A stretch of 64,000 bases of DNA from Synechococcus sp. RSCCF101 (lineage in GTDB: Bacteria > Cyanobacteriota > Cyanobacteriia > PCC-6307 > Cyanobiaceae), in the NCBI RefSeq assembly GCF_008807075.1, contig NZ_CP035632.1:868001-932000 (forward strand). Direction: 5' to 3'. This document shows, one piece after another, positions 24,758 to 33,616 of this stretch. The stretch's first letter is position 1. Every line of letters starts with the position of its first letter. The position numbers were made by a program, and so were the translations under genes. The notes beneath the pieces are model-generated. The model saw only the letters and a list, made by a program, of their open reading frames with translations, was not told the origin of the DNA and searched no databases.

Positions 24758-26923
24758 TCAGTCCGCCGCGGCACCGGGGCGGCCGGCCTCCCGCATGATC
24801 GAGGCCCAGAGCGATGCCGCCAGGGCGCTGGAGCTGCGGGTGGGGCTGTTGTCGTCGTTGCCCAGCCAGATGCCCATGGCCCAGTGCCGCGCCGGGTCAT
24901 AGCCGACGAACAGAAGATCGCGGCTGTCGTTGGTGGTGCCGGTCTTCCCCCCCTCCTGGCCTCCCAGGGAGGCCGCGCGGCCGGTGCCGGTGCGCACCAC
25001 GCCGCGCAGCAGCTCCTGCATCCGCCGCGCCACATCCGGACGGAGCACCGGTCGCGGGGCCGCCAGGGAGAGGGACGCTCGCTCGGGAGACTCACGGCAG
25101 GAGGCCACGGTCCCGGCGGGGCAGGCTTCCACATCCAGCAGGCGGCGGATGGTGGTGGGCTGATGCCACACACCATCGTTGGCCACGGCGGCATAGGCCG
25201 CCGTGAGCTCGAGCAGGGTCACTTCGCTCTGACCGAGCACCAGGCCGGGCACCGGGCTCAGAGGCGTGCTGATGCCCAGGTCCCTGGCCTGGCGCAGCAC
25301 CTGATCGAGCCCCACCTGCCGGGCCAGCCTCAGGGCCGCGGTGTTGCTGCTGACCGCGAAGGCGGCGCGCAGGCTGAGCCGGCCGCTGCAGGAGCTCCCG
25401 AAGGTCTGGCCGGCCCAGGTCAGGGGCGAACAGTCGACGCCATCGGCGGGCGAGAGGCCCTCGCCCAGAGCCACCAGATACGGCATCAGCTTGAAGGTGC
25501 TGCCGGGCTGGCGCAGGGCCATGGTGGCCCGGTTGAACTGACTGAGGCGGTAGTCACGCCCGCCCGCCAGAGCAAGGATGCCGCCGTTGCGGTAGTCGAG
25601 CACCACAACGGCGCCCTCGCTCACCCCGAGCCCTTCAGCGCGAGCCAGCAGGCGCTCCAGCTGCTGCTCCACCGCCGACTGAACGGACGGATCGAGATGG
25701 GTCTCGATCAGGAAATTGCCCTCATCGGCCACGGCCGGCCCGAGCAGGTCGGCCAGGTCGCGCCGGACCTGATCGGTGTAGAAGGGCGCCTGGCGCAGGC
25801 CCTGCCGGGGCCTGCAGGCGCCGGCATCCAGCTCCACCGGGCGACGCCTGGCCTGGCGGGCGGCCTCGTGGGAGAGCCGGCCGCTGTCGGCCATCTTCTG
25901 CAGCACGCGGTTGCGCGCCTCCAGGGCCCGCTCGGGATGGCGGCAGGGGTCGTGGCCGTTGGGCGATGGCAGCAGCCCCACCAGCAGGGCCGCCTGCTCG
26001 AGCGAGAGCGCTGCACTCGGGCGGCCGAAGTAATGCTGCGCGGCCTGATCGAAGCCCCAGCCCACTCCCAGATACACCCGGTTGAGGTAAGCGAGCAGCA
26101 GGGTCTCCTTGCTGAAGCGCGCTTCCAGCTGCAGTGCCACCAGCAGTTCGCGCCACTTGCGGGAGAGGGTGTCGCTGCGTCCCACCTGCTCCGGGTAGAG
26201 GCTGCGGGCGAGCTGCTGGGTGAGGGTGCTGCCGCCCTCGAGCACCCGTCCGCCGCTGATGTTGGTGAGCAGGGCACGGGTGGTGCCGATCGGATCGAGA
26301 CCCGGATGCCACCAGAAGCGGTCGTCCTCACTGGCCAGAAGAGCGCGCACGAGCCGTTCGGACCCGTCCTCGAGGCGGCGCTGATCGCCGCCGCCTTCGG
26401 ATTCCGGCGAGGCCAGCGGCTGATCGGTGCGATCGAACAGCAGCAGGGGGCCGCGGGCCCCCGCCAGCTGCCGCGACACCGGCGTGGTGAGCAGGCCGGC
26501 CGTCAGGGCCGAAACGCCGGCCAGTGCAATGGCCAGGAGGGCGCCTGAGACCGCCCCCGGCAGGCGGCGGAACGGAGAGGGCGCCTGATGGAACACCAGA
26601 ACCGGCGCCGACGGGTCCTCGGCCGGGGCGAACGCCACCCGATCCCCGTCCCGCAGCCACAGCTCGCGCACCCGTCGCCCGCGCCACCAGAGACCGTTGG
26701 TGGACCCCGCATCCTGAAGCAGCCAGGCCCGCCCAAGCCGCTGCAGAACGGCATGGCGACGGCTGACCGATGGGTGGTCGAGCCGGATCTCCAGTCCGCT
26801 CTCACGACCGATGCGGTAGTGATGCCCGTGCAGATCCCAGCGGGGATCCTCGCCTGCGAAACCGGTGCCGGTGATCCAGGCCGCGGCAGCGGTGGGCCGG
26901 GACTCAGGAGGAGCGCTGCCCAC
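24758..26923 (-). CDS. Class A penicillin-binding protein with N-terminal FHA domain
   Basis: A 721-residue bifunctional peptidoglycan synthase. The N-terminus is an FHA phosphothreonine-binding domain: YRIGRESGLEIRLDHPSVSR, RHAVLQ and DAGSTNGLWWRG (about 36-82). A membrane helix follows (about 127-147). The GT51 transglycosylase has ASEDDRFWWHPGLDP and GGSTLTQQLARS. The transpeptidase has S-T-F-K (about 474), SSN (AVSSNTAAL) and KTGT (about 658), so both sites look intact. The FHA domain suggests control by Ser/Thr kinases; no kinase gene is in the window. It overlaps lspA by 20 bases. Confidence 0.93.
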   Translation of the reverse strand: MGSAPPESRPTAAAAWITGTGFAGEDPRWDLHGHHYRIGRESGLEIRLDHPSVSRRHAVLQRLGRAWLLQDAGSTNGLWWRGRRVRELWLRDGDRVAFAPAEDPSAPVLVFHQAPSPFRRLPGAVSGALLAIALAGVSALTAGLLTTPVSRQLAGARGPLLLFDRTDQPLASPESEGGGDQRRLEDGSERLVRALLASEDDRFWWHPGLDPIGTTRALLTNISGGRVLEGGSTLTQQLARSLYPEQVGRSDTLSRKWRELLVALQLEARFSKETLLLAYLNRVYLGVGWGFDQAAQHYFGRPSAALSLEQAALLVGLLPSPNGHDPCRHPERALEARNRVLQKMADSGRLSHEAARQARRRPVELDAGACRPRQGLRQAPFYTDQVRRDLADLLGPAVADEGNFLIETHLDPSVQSAVEQQLERLLARAEGLGVSEGAVVVLDYRNGGILALAGGRDYRLSQFNRATMALRQPGSTFKLMPYLVALGEGLSPADGVDCSPLTWAGQTFGSSCSGRLSLRAAFAVSSNTAALRLARQVGLDQVLRQARDLGISTPLSPVPGLVLGQSEVTLLELTAAYAAVANDGVWHQPTTIRRLLDVEACPAGTVASCRESPERASLSLAAPRPVLRPDVARRMQELLRGVVRTGTGRAASLGGQEGGKTGTTNDSRDLLFVGYDPARHWAMGIWLGNDDNSPTRSSSALAASLWASIMREAGRPGAAAD

Positions 26924-27377
26924 GATTCACCAGCAGATCCACGGCGAAGCAGGCCACGGCCAGATTGATGGCCACATCCGCCGCATTGAAGATCGGGAAG
27001 GAGACAGGCAGAAACTCCAGGTAGTCCACGACGTAGCCCAGCCGCAGCCTGTCGAGGCCGTTCCCCAGGCTGCCGCCCAGCAGGAAGGCCACGGCCAGAC
27101 CCTGCCAGGGGCGTCGGGCCCGGCCCTGCAGGATCCAGACCACGGCCCCGAGGGCCACCGCCAGGCTCAGCAGCGCCAGCAGGTGCGTCAGATCGGTGAA
27201 GAGGCTGAAGGCCGCTCCGGTGTTGGTGGCGTAACGGAGACCGAGAAGGCCGGGAATCCAGGGCCTGGGGCCGCCCGTCAGCAGCTCGGTGGAGGCCCAG
27301 TGCTTGCTCAGCTGATCAAGGCCCACGATCCCGGCCGCGACCAGCAGGAGCAGCCAGCGGTCGGGGCGCCGGTTCAC
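26904..27377 (-). CDS. lspA: Lipoprotein signal peptidase (signal peptidase II)
   Basis: LspA cleaves the signal peptide of diacylglyceryl-lipoproteins. The 157-residue protein has four membrane helices, LDQLSKHWA (first Asp region), YATNTGAAFSLF, and the catalytic Asp pair in GSLGNGLDRLRLGYVVDYLE and FNAADVAI. The start is GTG at 27377 inside the bioY stop (GTGA overlap); the longer open frame upstream reads the end of bioY in another phase. The usual partner Lgt is not in the window. Confidence 0.94.
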   Translation of the reverse strand: MNRRPDRWLLLLVAAGIVGLDQLSKHWASTELLTGGPRPWIPGLLGLRYATNTGAAFSLFTDLTHLLALLSLAVALGAVVWILQGRARRPWQGLAVAFLLGGSLGNGLDRLRLGYVVDYLEFLPVSFPIFNAADVAINLAVACFAVDLLVNRGQRSS

Positions 27378-27949
27378 GTGTCCACCAGCAGCAGACGCCG
27401 CAGCGGCAGAGCCACCACGCCGATGGCGCAGCACACCAGCAGCTGACCCCAGAGGGGGCCGAGGGCGTAGGTGTAGAGCATGGCGCCGAGGGGCTCATTC
27501 CAGCGACCCAGCAGATGGCCCAGCACCAGGTTCAGCGCCCCGCACAGCTGCATCACCAAGAGGCCGACCACGGCGGCGCCCGTCAGAGCGAGGGGGTCCT
27601 CCATGCCGGGCTGGCGGGCGAGGCGCCCGGTGACCCAGGCCGCGGGCAGGAAGCCGGCCAGAAAGCCGAACTCGGGATTGAGCAGGTAGCTGCCGCTGCC
27701 GCCACCGGTGAAGACCGGCAGCTGCCACAGGCCCACCGTCAGATAGGCCACCGCGGCCAGAAAGGCCCCTCTCGGACCGCACAGCAGCGCGGTGAGCAGC
27801 AGGGCGGGCACCTGGAGGGTGGTGGGCAGCTCGAGCAGCTGCAGCTGACCGGTGCGATCAGGGAAGGCCAGTGCCGCGGGCACCATGCTGCCAAGGAGGA
27901 TCAGCAGCACCCCGCAGAGGGCTCCACTCCAGGTCACCAGGGCTCGCAT
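27374..27949 (-). CDS. bioY: Biotin transporter BioY
   Basis: The substrate-binding membrane component of an ECF-type biotin importer, 191 residues with about six helices. Family features: the helix after PTTLQVPALLLTALLCGPRG (about 46-65), YLTVGLWQLPVFTGGGSG and NPEFGFLAGFLPAAWVTGRL. No ATPase or T-component gene is near, so it works alone or with shared ECF parts. First gene of the bioY-lspA-PBP-GTPase operon and divergent from sipA (57 bases between). Confidence 0.9.
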   Translation of the reverse strand: MRALVTWSGALCGVLLILLGSMVPAALAFPDRTGQLQLLELPTTLQVPALLLTALLCGPRGAFLAAVAYLTVGLWQLPVFTGGGSGSYLLNPEFGFLAGFLPAAWVTGRLARQPGMEDPLALTGAAVVGLLVMQLCGALNLVLGHLLGRWNEPLGAMLYTYALGPLWGQLLVCCAIGVVALPLRRLLLVDT

Positions 27950-28006
27950 CCAGCTCCGACGGATGGGGCCATCCTGCTGTAGGAGGAAGAGCCTGAAAAG
28001 AGGCAG

Positions 28007-28243
28007 GTGGACGAGACCAAGCAGCTCTCCCCGGGCGATCGGGTGCGGCTCAGCGCCGTTCTGCCCTATCTGAAGACGGCGGACCCCATGCCCATGCTCC
28101 GGCCCTCCGACCTGGTGAGCCTCGATGAGGAGGGGCAGGTGCTGGAACTCAGGGCGACCGGAACACTGGCTGTGCGCTTCCGCCGCGGCACCTTTCTCAT
28201 GGAGCAGGGCTGGCTGCGTTCCAGCCGGGAGGAAGGGAGCTGA
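28007..28243 (+). CDS. sipA: SipA, NblS-interacting regulator (DUF3148)
   Basis: SipA binds the sensor kinase NblS (Hik33) and changes its activity in light/stress signalling. The 78-residue protein has GDRVRLSAVLPYLKTADPMP (about 10-29), MLRPSDLVSLDEEGQVLELR and the RFRRGTFLMEQGWL end of this SH3-like family. The start is GTG at 28007 by length. The last 47 bases are antisense to the M16 gene. Confidence 0.85.
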   Translation: MDETKQLSPGDRVRLSAVLPYLKTADPMPMLRPSDLVSLDEEGQVLELRATGTLAVRFRRGTFLMEQGWLRSSREEGS

Positions 28244-29489
28244 GCAGAGCCTCGGCCTCAGGCTGCGGGCCACAGATGCTGAGCATCGGCCGGCTGAGCC
28301 AGCGCCGGGCGGAGGCCATCACCGCCTCCGGAGTCAGGTGGGCGGCGGCCTCCAGCTGCTGATCGTCAAAGTCCAGCGGCAGGCCATGGGTCAGCAGCAG
28401 GGCCGTTCGATCGGCTCTCTGGCTGCAGGTCTGCCTGGCGTGGGCCAGCTGCCCGCGGAACTTGGCCACCGCCAGGTCCAGCTCGCGCGCGGACAGGGGA
28501 ACGCTGCCCATCCGATCCCACTCCTCCAGCAGACAGGCGCAGGCCTCCTCGCCCCGCTCCACCCCGGTCGAGAGGCTCATCACGAACGGGGAGGCACCCC
28601 GGCGGGGGGCGTGCTGCACGCCCACGTCGTAGGCCAGACCCCGCTCTTCCCGCATCACCTGGAACAGACGCGACGACATGCCTGCGCCCAGGTGGCAGTC
28701 GAGCAGTCGCAGGGCCAGGTCGTCCGGATGGCCCAGAGGGACGCTGGCCCGGCCGAGCATCAGCACGAGCTGCTCGGTGTCAGCCGGGGCGATGGCCACG
28801 CTGCAGCCGCTGCCTGCAAGCTCGTCGCCCGGGATCGGGGGCGGCCCGTCCGAGGCCGCGGGCAGGGGCCGGTCGGGAAGCGACACCAGTTCAGTGAGGC
28901 GGGATTCGAGGCCGGGGTCCACCACACCGTCGATCACGAGCACCGCCGGCCGGTCCGGCAGGGAGTGGGCCAGCCCGGCCAGCAGGGCGTCGTCACTGGC
29001 CGCCACACCCGGCTCCGTACCCAGGGGGTCGTGGCCGTAGGGGCCGGACTCATAGAGCAGAGGCCGGAGCTGCTCAAGCGCGAGCTGGAACGGATCCTCC
29101 CTGTTCCGGCGCAGCATCTGCAGGGTCAGATCGCGCTCCAGATCCACCTGGTCCGGATCCAGCCGGGGCCGCCGCACCATGGCCTCCAGCAGCGGCAGCA
29201 GGGTCGAGGCGTCATCACTAGCGCACTTGAGGCTGAGCACCAGGGCGTCCTCGTGGGCGTCGCAGCGCAGCGCGGCACCCAGGCCCTCCACCAGCTCGGC
29301 CATGGCCCGGGCATCGCGGTCTCCGCAGCCCCGGGTGAGGCAGGCCGCCAGCAGCTGATGGGCGCCCCTGGCGCCGAGGGGATCACCACCACTGCCTCCC
29401 TCCAGCCAGAGCCGCGCCGCCAGGATGGCCGGGCCCTGATGGCTGTGCAGCCACACCCCGTCGCGCGCCGCCGGTCGGAACGGGCTCAC
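28197..29489 (-). CDS. M16 peptidase-like subunit lacking the zinc site
   Basis: A 430-residue member of the insulinase/processing peptidase family. At the place of HXXEH it reads RGAHQLLAACLTRGCGD, so the zinc ligands are missing and it cannot be the catalytic chain. It keeps the C-terminal half signature around LDCHLGAGMSSRLFQVMREE and RGLAYDV, which forms the R/Y substrate pocket. With the upstream gene (4-base overlap) it should form an active heterodimer, as in bacterial M16B pairs. Confidence 0.88.
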   Translation of the reverse strand: MSPFRPAARDGVWLHSHQGPAILAARLWLEGGSGGDPLGARGAHQLLAACLTRGCGDRDARAMAELVEGLGAALRCDAHEDALVLSLKCASDDASTLLPLLEAMVRRPRLDPDQVDLERDLTLQMLRRNREDPFQLALEQLRPLLYESGPYGHDPLGTEPGVAASDDALLAGLAHSLPDRPAVLVIDGVVDPGLESRLTELVSLPDRPLPAASDGPPPIPGDELAGSGCSVAIAPADTEQLVLMLGRASVPLGHPDDLALRLLDCHLGAGMSSRLFQVMREERGLAYDVGVQHAPRRGASPFVMSLSTGVERGEEACACLLEEWDRMGSVPLSARELDLAVAKFRGQLAHARQTCSQRADRTALLLTHGLPLDFDDQQLEAAAHLTPEAVMASARRWLSRPMLSICGPQPEAEALLSSLPPGWNAASPAP

Positions 29490-30732
29490 GCCGGCACCGC
29501 CCGCAGCACCGTGGCCGCCGCGGGATCCAGGGCGGGCAGCAGGGTGCTGCGGAGGCGATCCGGCGTCCAGCCGTCGATCAGGGAAAGAGGGTGATCGAGT
29601 GCCTGGCGGCGACCCCAGAGCAGGCCGCTTCCCGCCATGGCTGCCACCGAGGTGGGGGTTTCCAGGGCGAACCGCAACCCGTTGGCCACCATGCGCCCGG
29701 CCCGGGCCAGAGCCCCGGAATCGCAGCCCCGATCCATCTGCTCCTGCCAGGCCTCGCCGACGGCGGCTTCCACCGCATCGAGCTGCCCGGCCGGGGCGGC
29801 CACCTCGAGCAGGGCGAGGCTGCCCGCCTCCATCACATTGAGATCCAGATCCACGCTCTCGGCCAGCCGCAGCTCCTCGCGCAGGCGATGCACCAGCACG
29901 CTGCCCCGGCCCTCGCCGAGCAGGCTGGTGATCAGATCACCGCCCACCACGCCGTCGAGATCGGCAGCGGCGGGCTGGTGCCAGGCCATCAGCAGGCGGC
30001 CCGATTCCAGGCGGGGAACGGGCAGGGTGCTGCGCCGGGGAAGCGAGCGGATCGAAGCGGTGGGTGGCGCTGCGCCGCCGCAGGGGAGATCGGCCAGGGC
30101 GCTGCCGGCAATGGTGCCGGCCAGGCCGGCCGGCAGGCTGCCGGCAACGGCCAGACAGCAGTTGCCGGCCCGGTAGCGGTCGGCATGGAACGCGCCCATG
30201 GCCTCCGGGGTCATGGCCAGCAGGACCTCCGGATCCCCGAGGATCGGCCGGCCGTAGGGATGGTCCGGGCAGCAGAGGGTCAGCAGGCTCTGAATCACCC
30301 GCTCCTCGGGCTGGTCGTTCGACTGGGCGATCTCCTCGAGCACCACCCGGCGCTCCATGGAGAAGTCCTCCGCCTCCAGGCTCGGGTGGAGCACCAGGTC
30401 CAGCAGCAGCTCGAGAGCCCGCGGCACCTGCTCGGGAGGCACCAGCACGTGGTAGTGCACATCGTCGTAGCCGGTGGCCGCATTGCTGCTGCCGCCGAGC
30501 TGCTCGATCGCCCGGTCAAAGGCTCCCGCCGGGAGATCCGGGCTGCCCTTGAACACCATGTGCTCGAGGAAGTGGGCCATGCCCCGCTGGGCGGGGGTTT
30601 CGCTGACGCTGCCGGCCCGGCACCAGAAATCGAGGCAGGTCAGCGGTGCTTCCGGCATGGAGGCCGCCACCCAGGAGGCGCCGTTGCCGAGCTGGTGCAC
30701 CTCCAGATCGGGACTGTGCTGCTGGCCGGGCA
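29486..30732 (-). CDS. Zinc M16 peptidase, catalytic subunit
   Basis: A 415-residue processing-peptidase-type enzyme. The inverted zinc motif HFLEH is at 54-58, and the distal Glu comes about 75 residues later (in VVLEEIAQSNDQPEERV). The N-terminus LGNGASWVAASMPEAPLTCL is typical. The start is TTG at 30732; no better codon precedes the conserved region. The heterodimer partner follows directly. Such pairs degrade peptides such as cleaved signal or transit peptides. Divergent from pcyA. Confidence 0.92.
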
Positions 30733-30791
30733 ACGGCAGTGGCTGTGCGTGGGACGATCATTGTGCTGTGCCACACCCCCCAGACCGCGTG

Positions 30792-31544
30792 ATGCCCATC
30801 GCCACCGGTTCGGACGCCTCGACCGACACCCGCCTGAATCCGCTGGCGGATGCCCTGGCGGACCTGATCACGGAGAGCTGGAGCCGTCTGCCGGATCTGG
30901 AGCCGCTGCCGATCGATCCGGAGCTGGAGGCCATCAGCGGGTCCCTCGATGGCGACGACCTCTTCATCCGCAACAGCCTGCGGCGCGCCCGCGGCTACCG
31001 GAAGATGCACCTGGAGACCGCCCGCCTCGGGGCCGGCCTTCAGATCCTGCACTGCGTGTTCTTCCCCGATCCACGCCACGATCTGCCCCTGTTCGGGGCG
31101 GACGTGGTGGCCAGCCGGGCCGGGGTCTCGGCCGCCATCGCCGACCTCTCGCCCGTTGCAGCGGAGCTGCCGGCCGCTCTGAGCAGCGCCCTTCGCCAGC
31201 GCCCGGAGCCCCCCTACAGCCAGCCCAGGGAGCTTCCGGCCTGGGGCGACATCTTCTCCCCCTTCGTCCGCTTCGTCCGGCCGGTGGGGCCCGAGGAGGA
31301 GGGCTGGTTTCTCGATGATGTGCGCCTGTTTCTCGATCTGATCGCGGATGCCGTGGCCTCCAGCCGGCCCCAGGCGTCCGACGACCCGGCTACGGTGCAT
31401 CGTTACGAGATGCAACTTTCGTATTGCCTTCAGCAGAAGCGCAACGACAAGACACGACGAGCCCTGGAGAAGGCGTTCAATCCCTCATGGGCGGACCGCT
31501 ACATCGAGACGCTCCTGTTCGACGACCCGCCGCGGCCGGCCTGA
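30792..31544 (+). CDS. pcyA: Phycocyanobilin:ferredoxin oxidoreductase
   Basis: PcyA reduces biliverdin IX-alpha to phycocyanobilin by four ferredoxin electrons, giving the chromophore of phycobilisomes and phytochromes. The 250-residue protein has RKMHLETARLGAGLQILHCV (about 76-95), FGADVVASRAG (about 102-112, with the catalytic Asp), FSPFVRFVRP and the C-terminal YCLQQKRNDKTRRALEKAF. The start is ATG at 30792 by length and fold; upstream codons belong to the divergent M16 region. The last 58 bases overlap devB. Confidence 0.95.
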   Translation: MPIATGSDASTDTRLNPLADALADLITESWSRLPDLEPLPIDPELEAISGSLDGDDLFIRNSLRRARGYRKMHLETARLGAGLQILHCVFFPDPRHDLPLFGADVVASRAGVSAAIADLSPVAAELPAALSSALRQRPEPPYSQPRELPAWGDIFSPFVRFVRPVGPEEEGWFLDDVRLFLDLIADAVASSRPQASDDPATVHRYEMQLSYCLQQKRNDKTRRALEKAFNPSWADRYIETLLFDDPPRPA

Positions 31545-32446
31545 GACGGCCTCTGCTGCTGCTCATCCCCGCCGCCCTGATCATCGGCGGCGGCGCGGTG
31601 CTGCTCCAGCAACGGGTCACCGCTCCAACCGCAGCCGGGCCGGAGACGGCTGAGCGCCCCCCGGCTCCACCCAGATCGGTGGCCGCCCTGGGTCGTCTGG
31701 AACCCGAAGGGGACATCCGGAATCTGGCCGCTCCCGTCTCCGGCTTCGGCGGCACGCCGAGGATCGAGACCCTGCACGTGCGGGAGGGCGACCGGGTCGG
31801 CACTGGTGAACTGCTGGCCACCTTCGACAACCGGGCCAATCTGCTGGCGGAGCGGGCTGTGATCACCACCCGCCTGCGCAGCCTGAGCACCGAGCTGGAG
31901 CTGCAGCAGCGCGAGACCGCCCGGTACCGGCGCCTCGCGGAAGCCGGTGCCACCTCCTCGGATGACCTCGACCAGCGGGAGCTGGAGCTGGTGCAGATCC
32001 AGGGCCGGCTCGATCAGGCTCGCGCCGAACTCAGGGAACTGGACACGGACCTGAAGGACACGGAGCTGCGGGCACCCTTCGCCGGCACCGTGCTGCGGCT
32101 CCATGCCCGCGCCGGTGAGCGACCCGGCAGCGACGGGGTGCTGGAGCTTGGTGCCAGCGACCGGATGCAGGCGGTGATCGAGGTTTACGAGACCGACATC
32201 GATCGCGTCGCGGTCGGTCAGCCGGTGCGCCTGACCAGCGAGAGCGGTGGCTTCGAGGGGGAGCTGCGCGGGCGCGTGCTGCGCATCAGCCCCCAGGTGC
32301 GGCAGCGGCAGGTGCTGGCCACCGACCCCACCGGTGATGTGGACGCACGCATCGTGGAGGTGCGGGCCAGCCTCGATCCCGAGGATGCGGCCCGGGTCTC
32401 CCGTCTGGCGGGTCTGAAGCTGATCGCCCGCTTCGAACCGCAATGA
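31487..32446 (+). CDS. devB: ABC exporter membrane fusion protein, DevB family
   Basis: A 319-residue HlyD/MacA-like adaptor. One N-terminal helix (about 17-36), then a lipoyl-like half motif (VAALGRLEPEGDIRNLAAPV), an alpha-hairpin (about 115-180, LRSLSTELELQQRETARYRR and ELELVQIQGRLDQARAELRE), the second lipoyl half (LRAPFAGTVLRLHARAGERP) and a beta-barrel. The start is ATG at 31487, inside pcyA; a later start would remove the helix. With DevC and DevA it forms a tripartite exporter (glycolipids in heterocyst formers; substrate in unicellular species unknown). Confidence 0.9.
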   Translation: MGGPLHRDAPVRRPAAAGLRRPLLLLIPAALIIGGGAVLLQQRVTAPTAAGPETAERPPAPPRSVAALGRLEPEGDIRNLAAPVSGFGGTPRIETLHVREGDRVGTGELLATFDNRANLLAERAVITTRLRSLSTELELQQRETARYRRLAEAGATSSDDLDQRELELVQIQGRLDQARAELRELDTDLKDTELRAPFAGTVLRLHARAGERPGSDGVLELGASDRMQAVIEVYETDIDRVAVGQPVRLTSESGGFEGELRGRVLRISPQVRQRQVLATDPTGDVDARIVEVRASLDPEDAARVSRLAGLKLIARFEPQ

Positions 32447-33612
32447 TCCGGTTCTGGGAGCGGCGCAGCATTCCCCTGGCCTGGCTGCTGCTGACCCGGC
32501 AGCCGATGCGCCTTCTGGTGGCTCTGGCGGGCATCAGCTTCGCCGGAATCCTGATGTTCATGCAGCTCGGTTTCCGCGACGGCCTGTTCGATGCCAGCGT
32601 CACCGTGCACGAGCGTTTCGACGCCGACCTCGTGCTGCTGAGTCCCCGCTCGATGAGCTCCATCAGCATGGCCGGCTTTCCCGAGCGACGGCTGGTGCAG
32701 GCCATGGCGGCACCGGAGGTGACGGGAATCACGCCGGTGCACTGGAACTTCCTGCTCTGGCGCAACCCCGAGACCCGGCGCACCCGCTCGATCCTCGCCC
32801 TGGGTTTCGAGCCCGGCGATCCCCTGTTCGTGGAGCCTGGTCTCGACGGCCAGGGGGAAACCCTGGTGAACCGCGGTCGGGTGCTCTTCGACGAGCGCTC
32901 GCGGGAGGAGTTCGGTCCGGTGGCCGAGTGGTTCCGCGAGGGCCGCACCGTGGAGACCGAGGTGGCCGGCAAGCGGGTGCGGGTCTCCGGTCTGGTGACC
33001 CTCGGCCCCTCCTTCGGCGCCGACGGGAACCTGCTGACGAGCCGCGAGACCTTCCTGAGGCTCACGCCGGACAATCCGCCCGGGAGCATCGAGCTGGGTC
33101 TGGTGCGGCTCCGGCCGGATGCCGACCCTGCAGATGTGGCAGCGCGCCTGGAGGCCCTGCTGCCGGACGATGTGGCCGTGAAGACCAAGCAGGACTTCAT
33201 CGAGTTCGAGAAGAACTACTGGCGCACCAGCACGGCGATCGGATTCATCTTCTCCCTCGGGGCCGCCATGGGCTTCGTGGTGGGCTGCGTGATCGTGTAT
33301 CAGATCCTCCACAGCGACGTGAGTGATCACCTGCCCGAGTACGCCACGCTGATGGCGATGGGCTACCGGCTCAAAACCCTCCTGGGGGTGGTCGCCCGCG
33401 AAGGCCTGTTGCTGGCTGTGCTCGGCTATCTGCCCGCCTACGCCGCCGGTCAGGTCCTGTACGCCCTGGTGCGCAGCTCGACCCGTCTGCCCGTGAGCAT
33501 GACCGGAGCGCGATCCAGCCTCGTGTTCACCATGATCCTGGTGATGTGCATGGGCTCCGCCGCCATGGCCATGCGCCGTCTGGCGGATGCCGATCCGGCG
33601 GAGATCTTCTGA
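32443..33612 (+). CDS. devC: ABC exporter permease, DevC family
   Basis: A 389-residue MacB/FtsX-type permease. The first helix lies at about 20-42 (LLVALAGISFAGILMFMQLG), followed by a long periplasmic domain (about 45-260). Three helices form the C-terminus (about 262-290, 310-335, 352-372), with the segment LPEYATLMAMGYRLKTLLGV typical of the family. It starts within the devB stop (ATGA overlap). Confidence 0.92.
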   Translation: MIRFWERRSIPLAWLLLTRQPMRLLVALAGISFAGILMFMQLGFRDGLFDASVTVHERFDADLVLLSPRSMSSISMAGFPERRLVQAMAAPEVTGITPVHWNFLLWRNPETRRTRSILALGFEPGDPLFVEPGLDGQGETLVNRGRVLFDERSREEFGPVAEWFREGRTVETEVAGKRVRVSGLVTLGPSFGADGNLLTSRETFLRLTPDNPPGSIELGLVRLRPDADPADVAARLEALLPDDVAVKTKQDFIEFEKNYWRTSTAIGFIFSLGAAMGFVVGCVIVYQILHSDVSDHLPEYATLMAMGYRLKTLLGVVAREGLLLAVLGYLPAYAAGQVLYALVRSSTRLPVSMTGARSSLVFTMILVMCMGSAAMAMRRLADADPAEIF

Positions 33613-33616
33613 AGCC

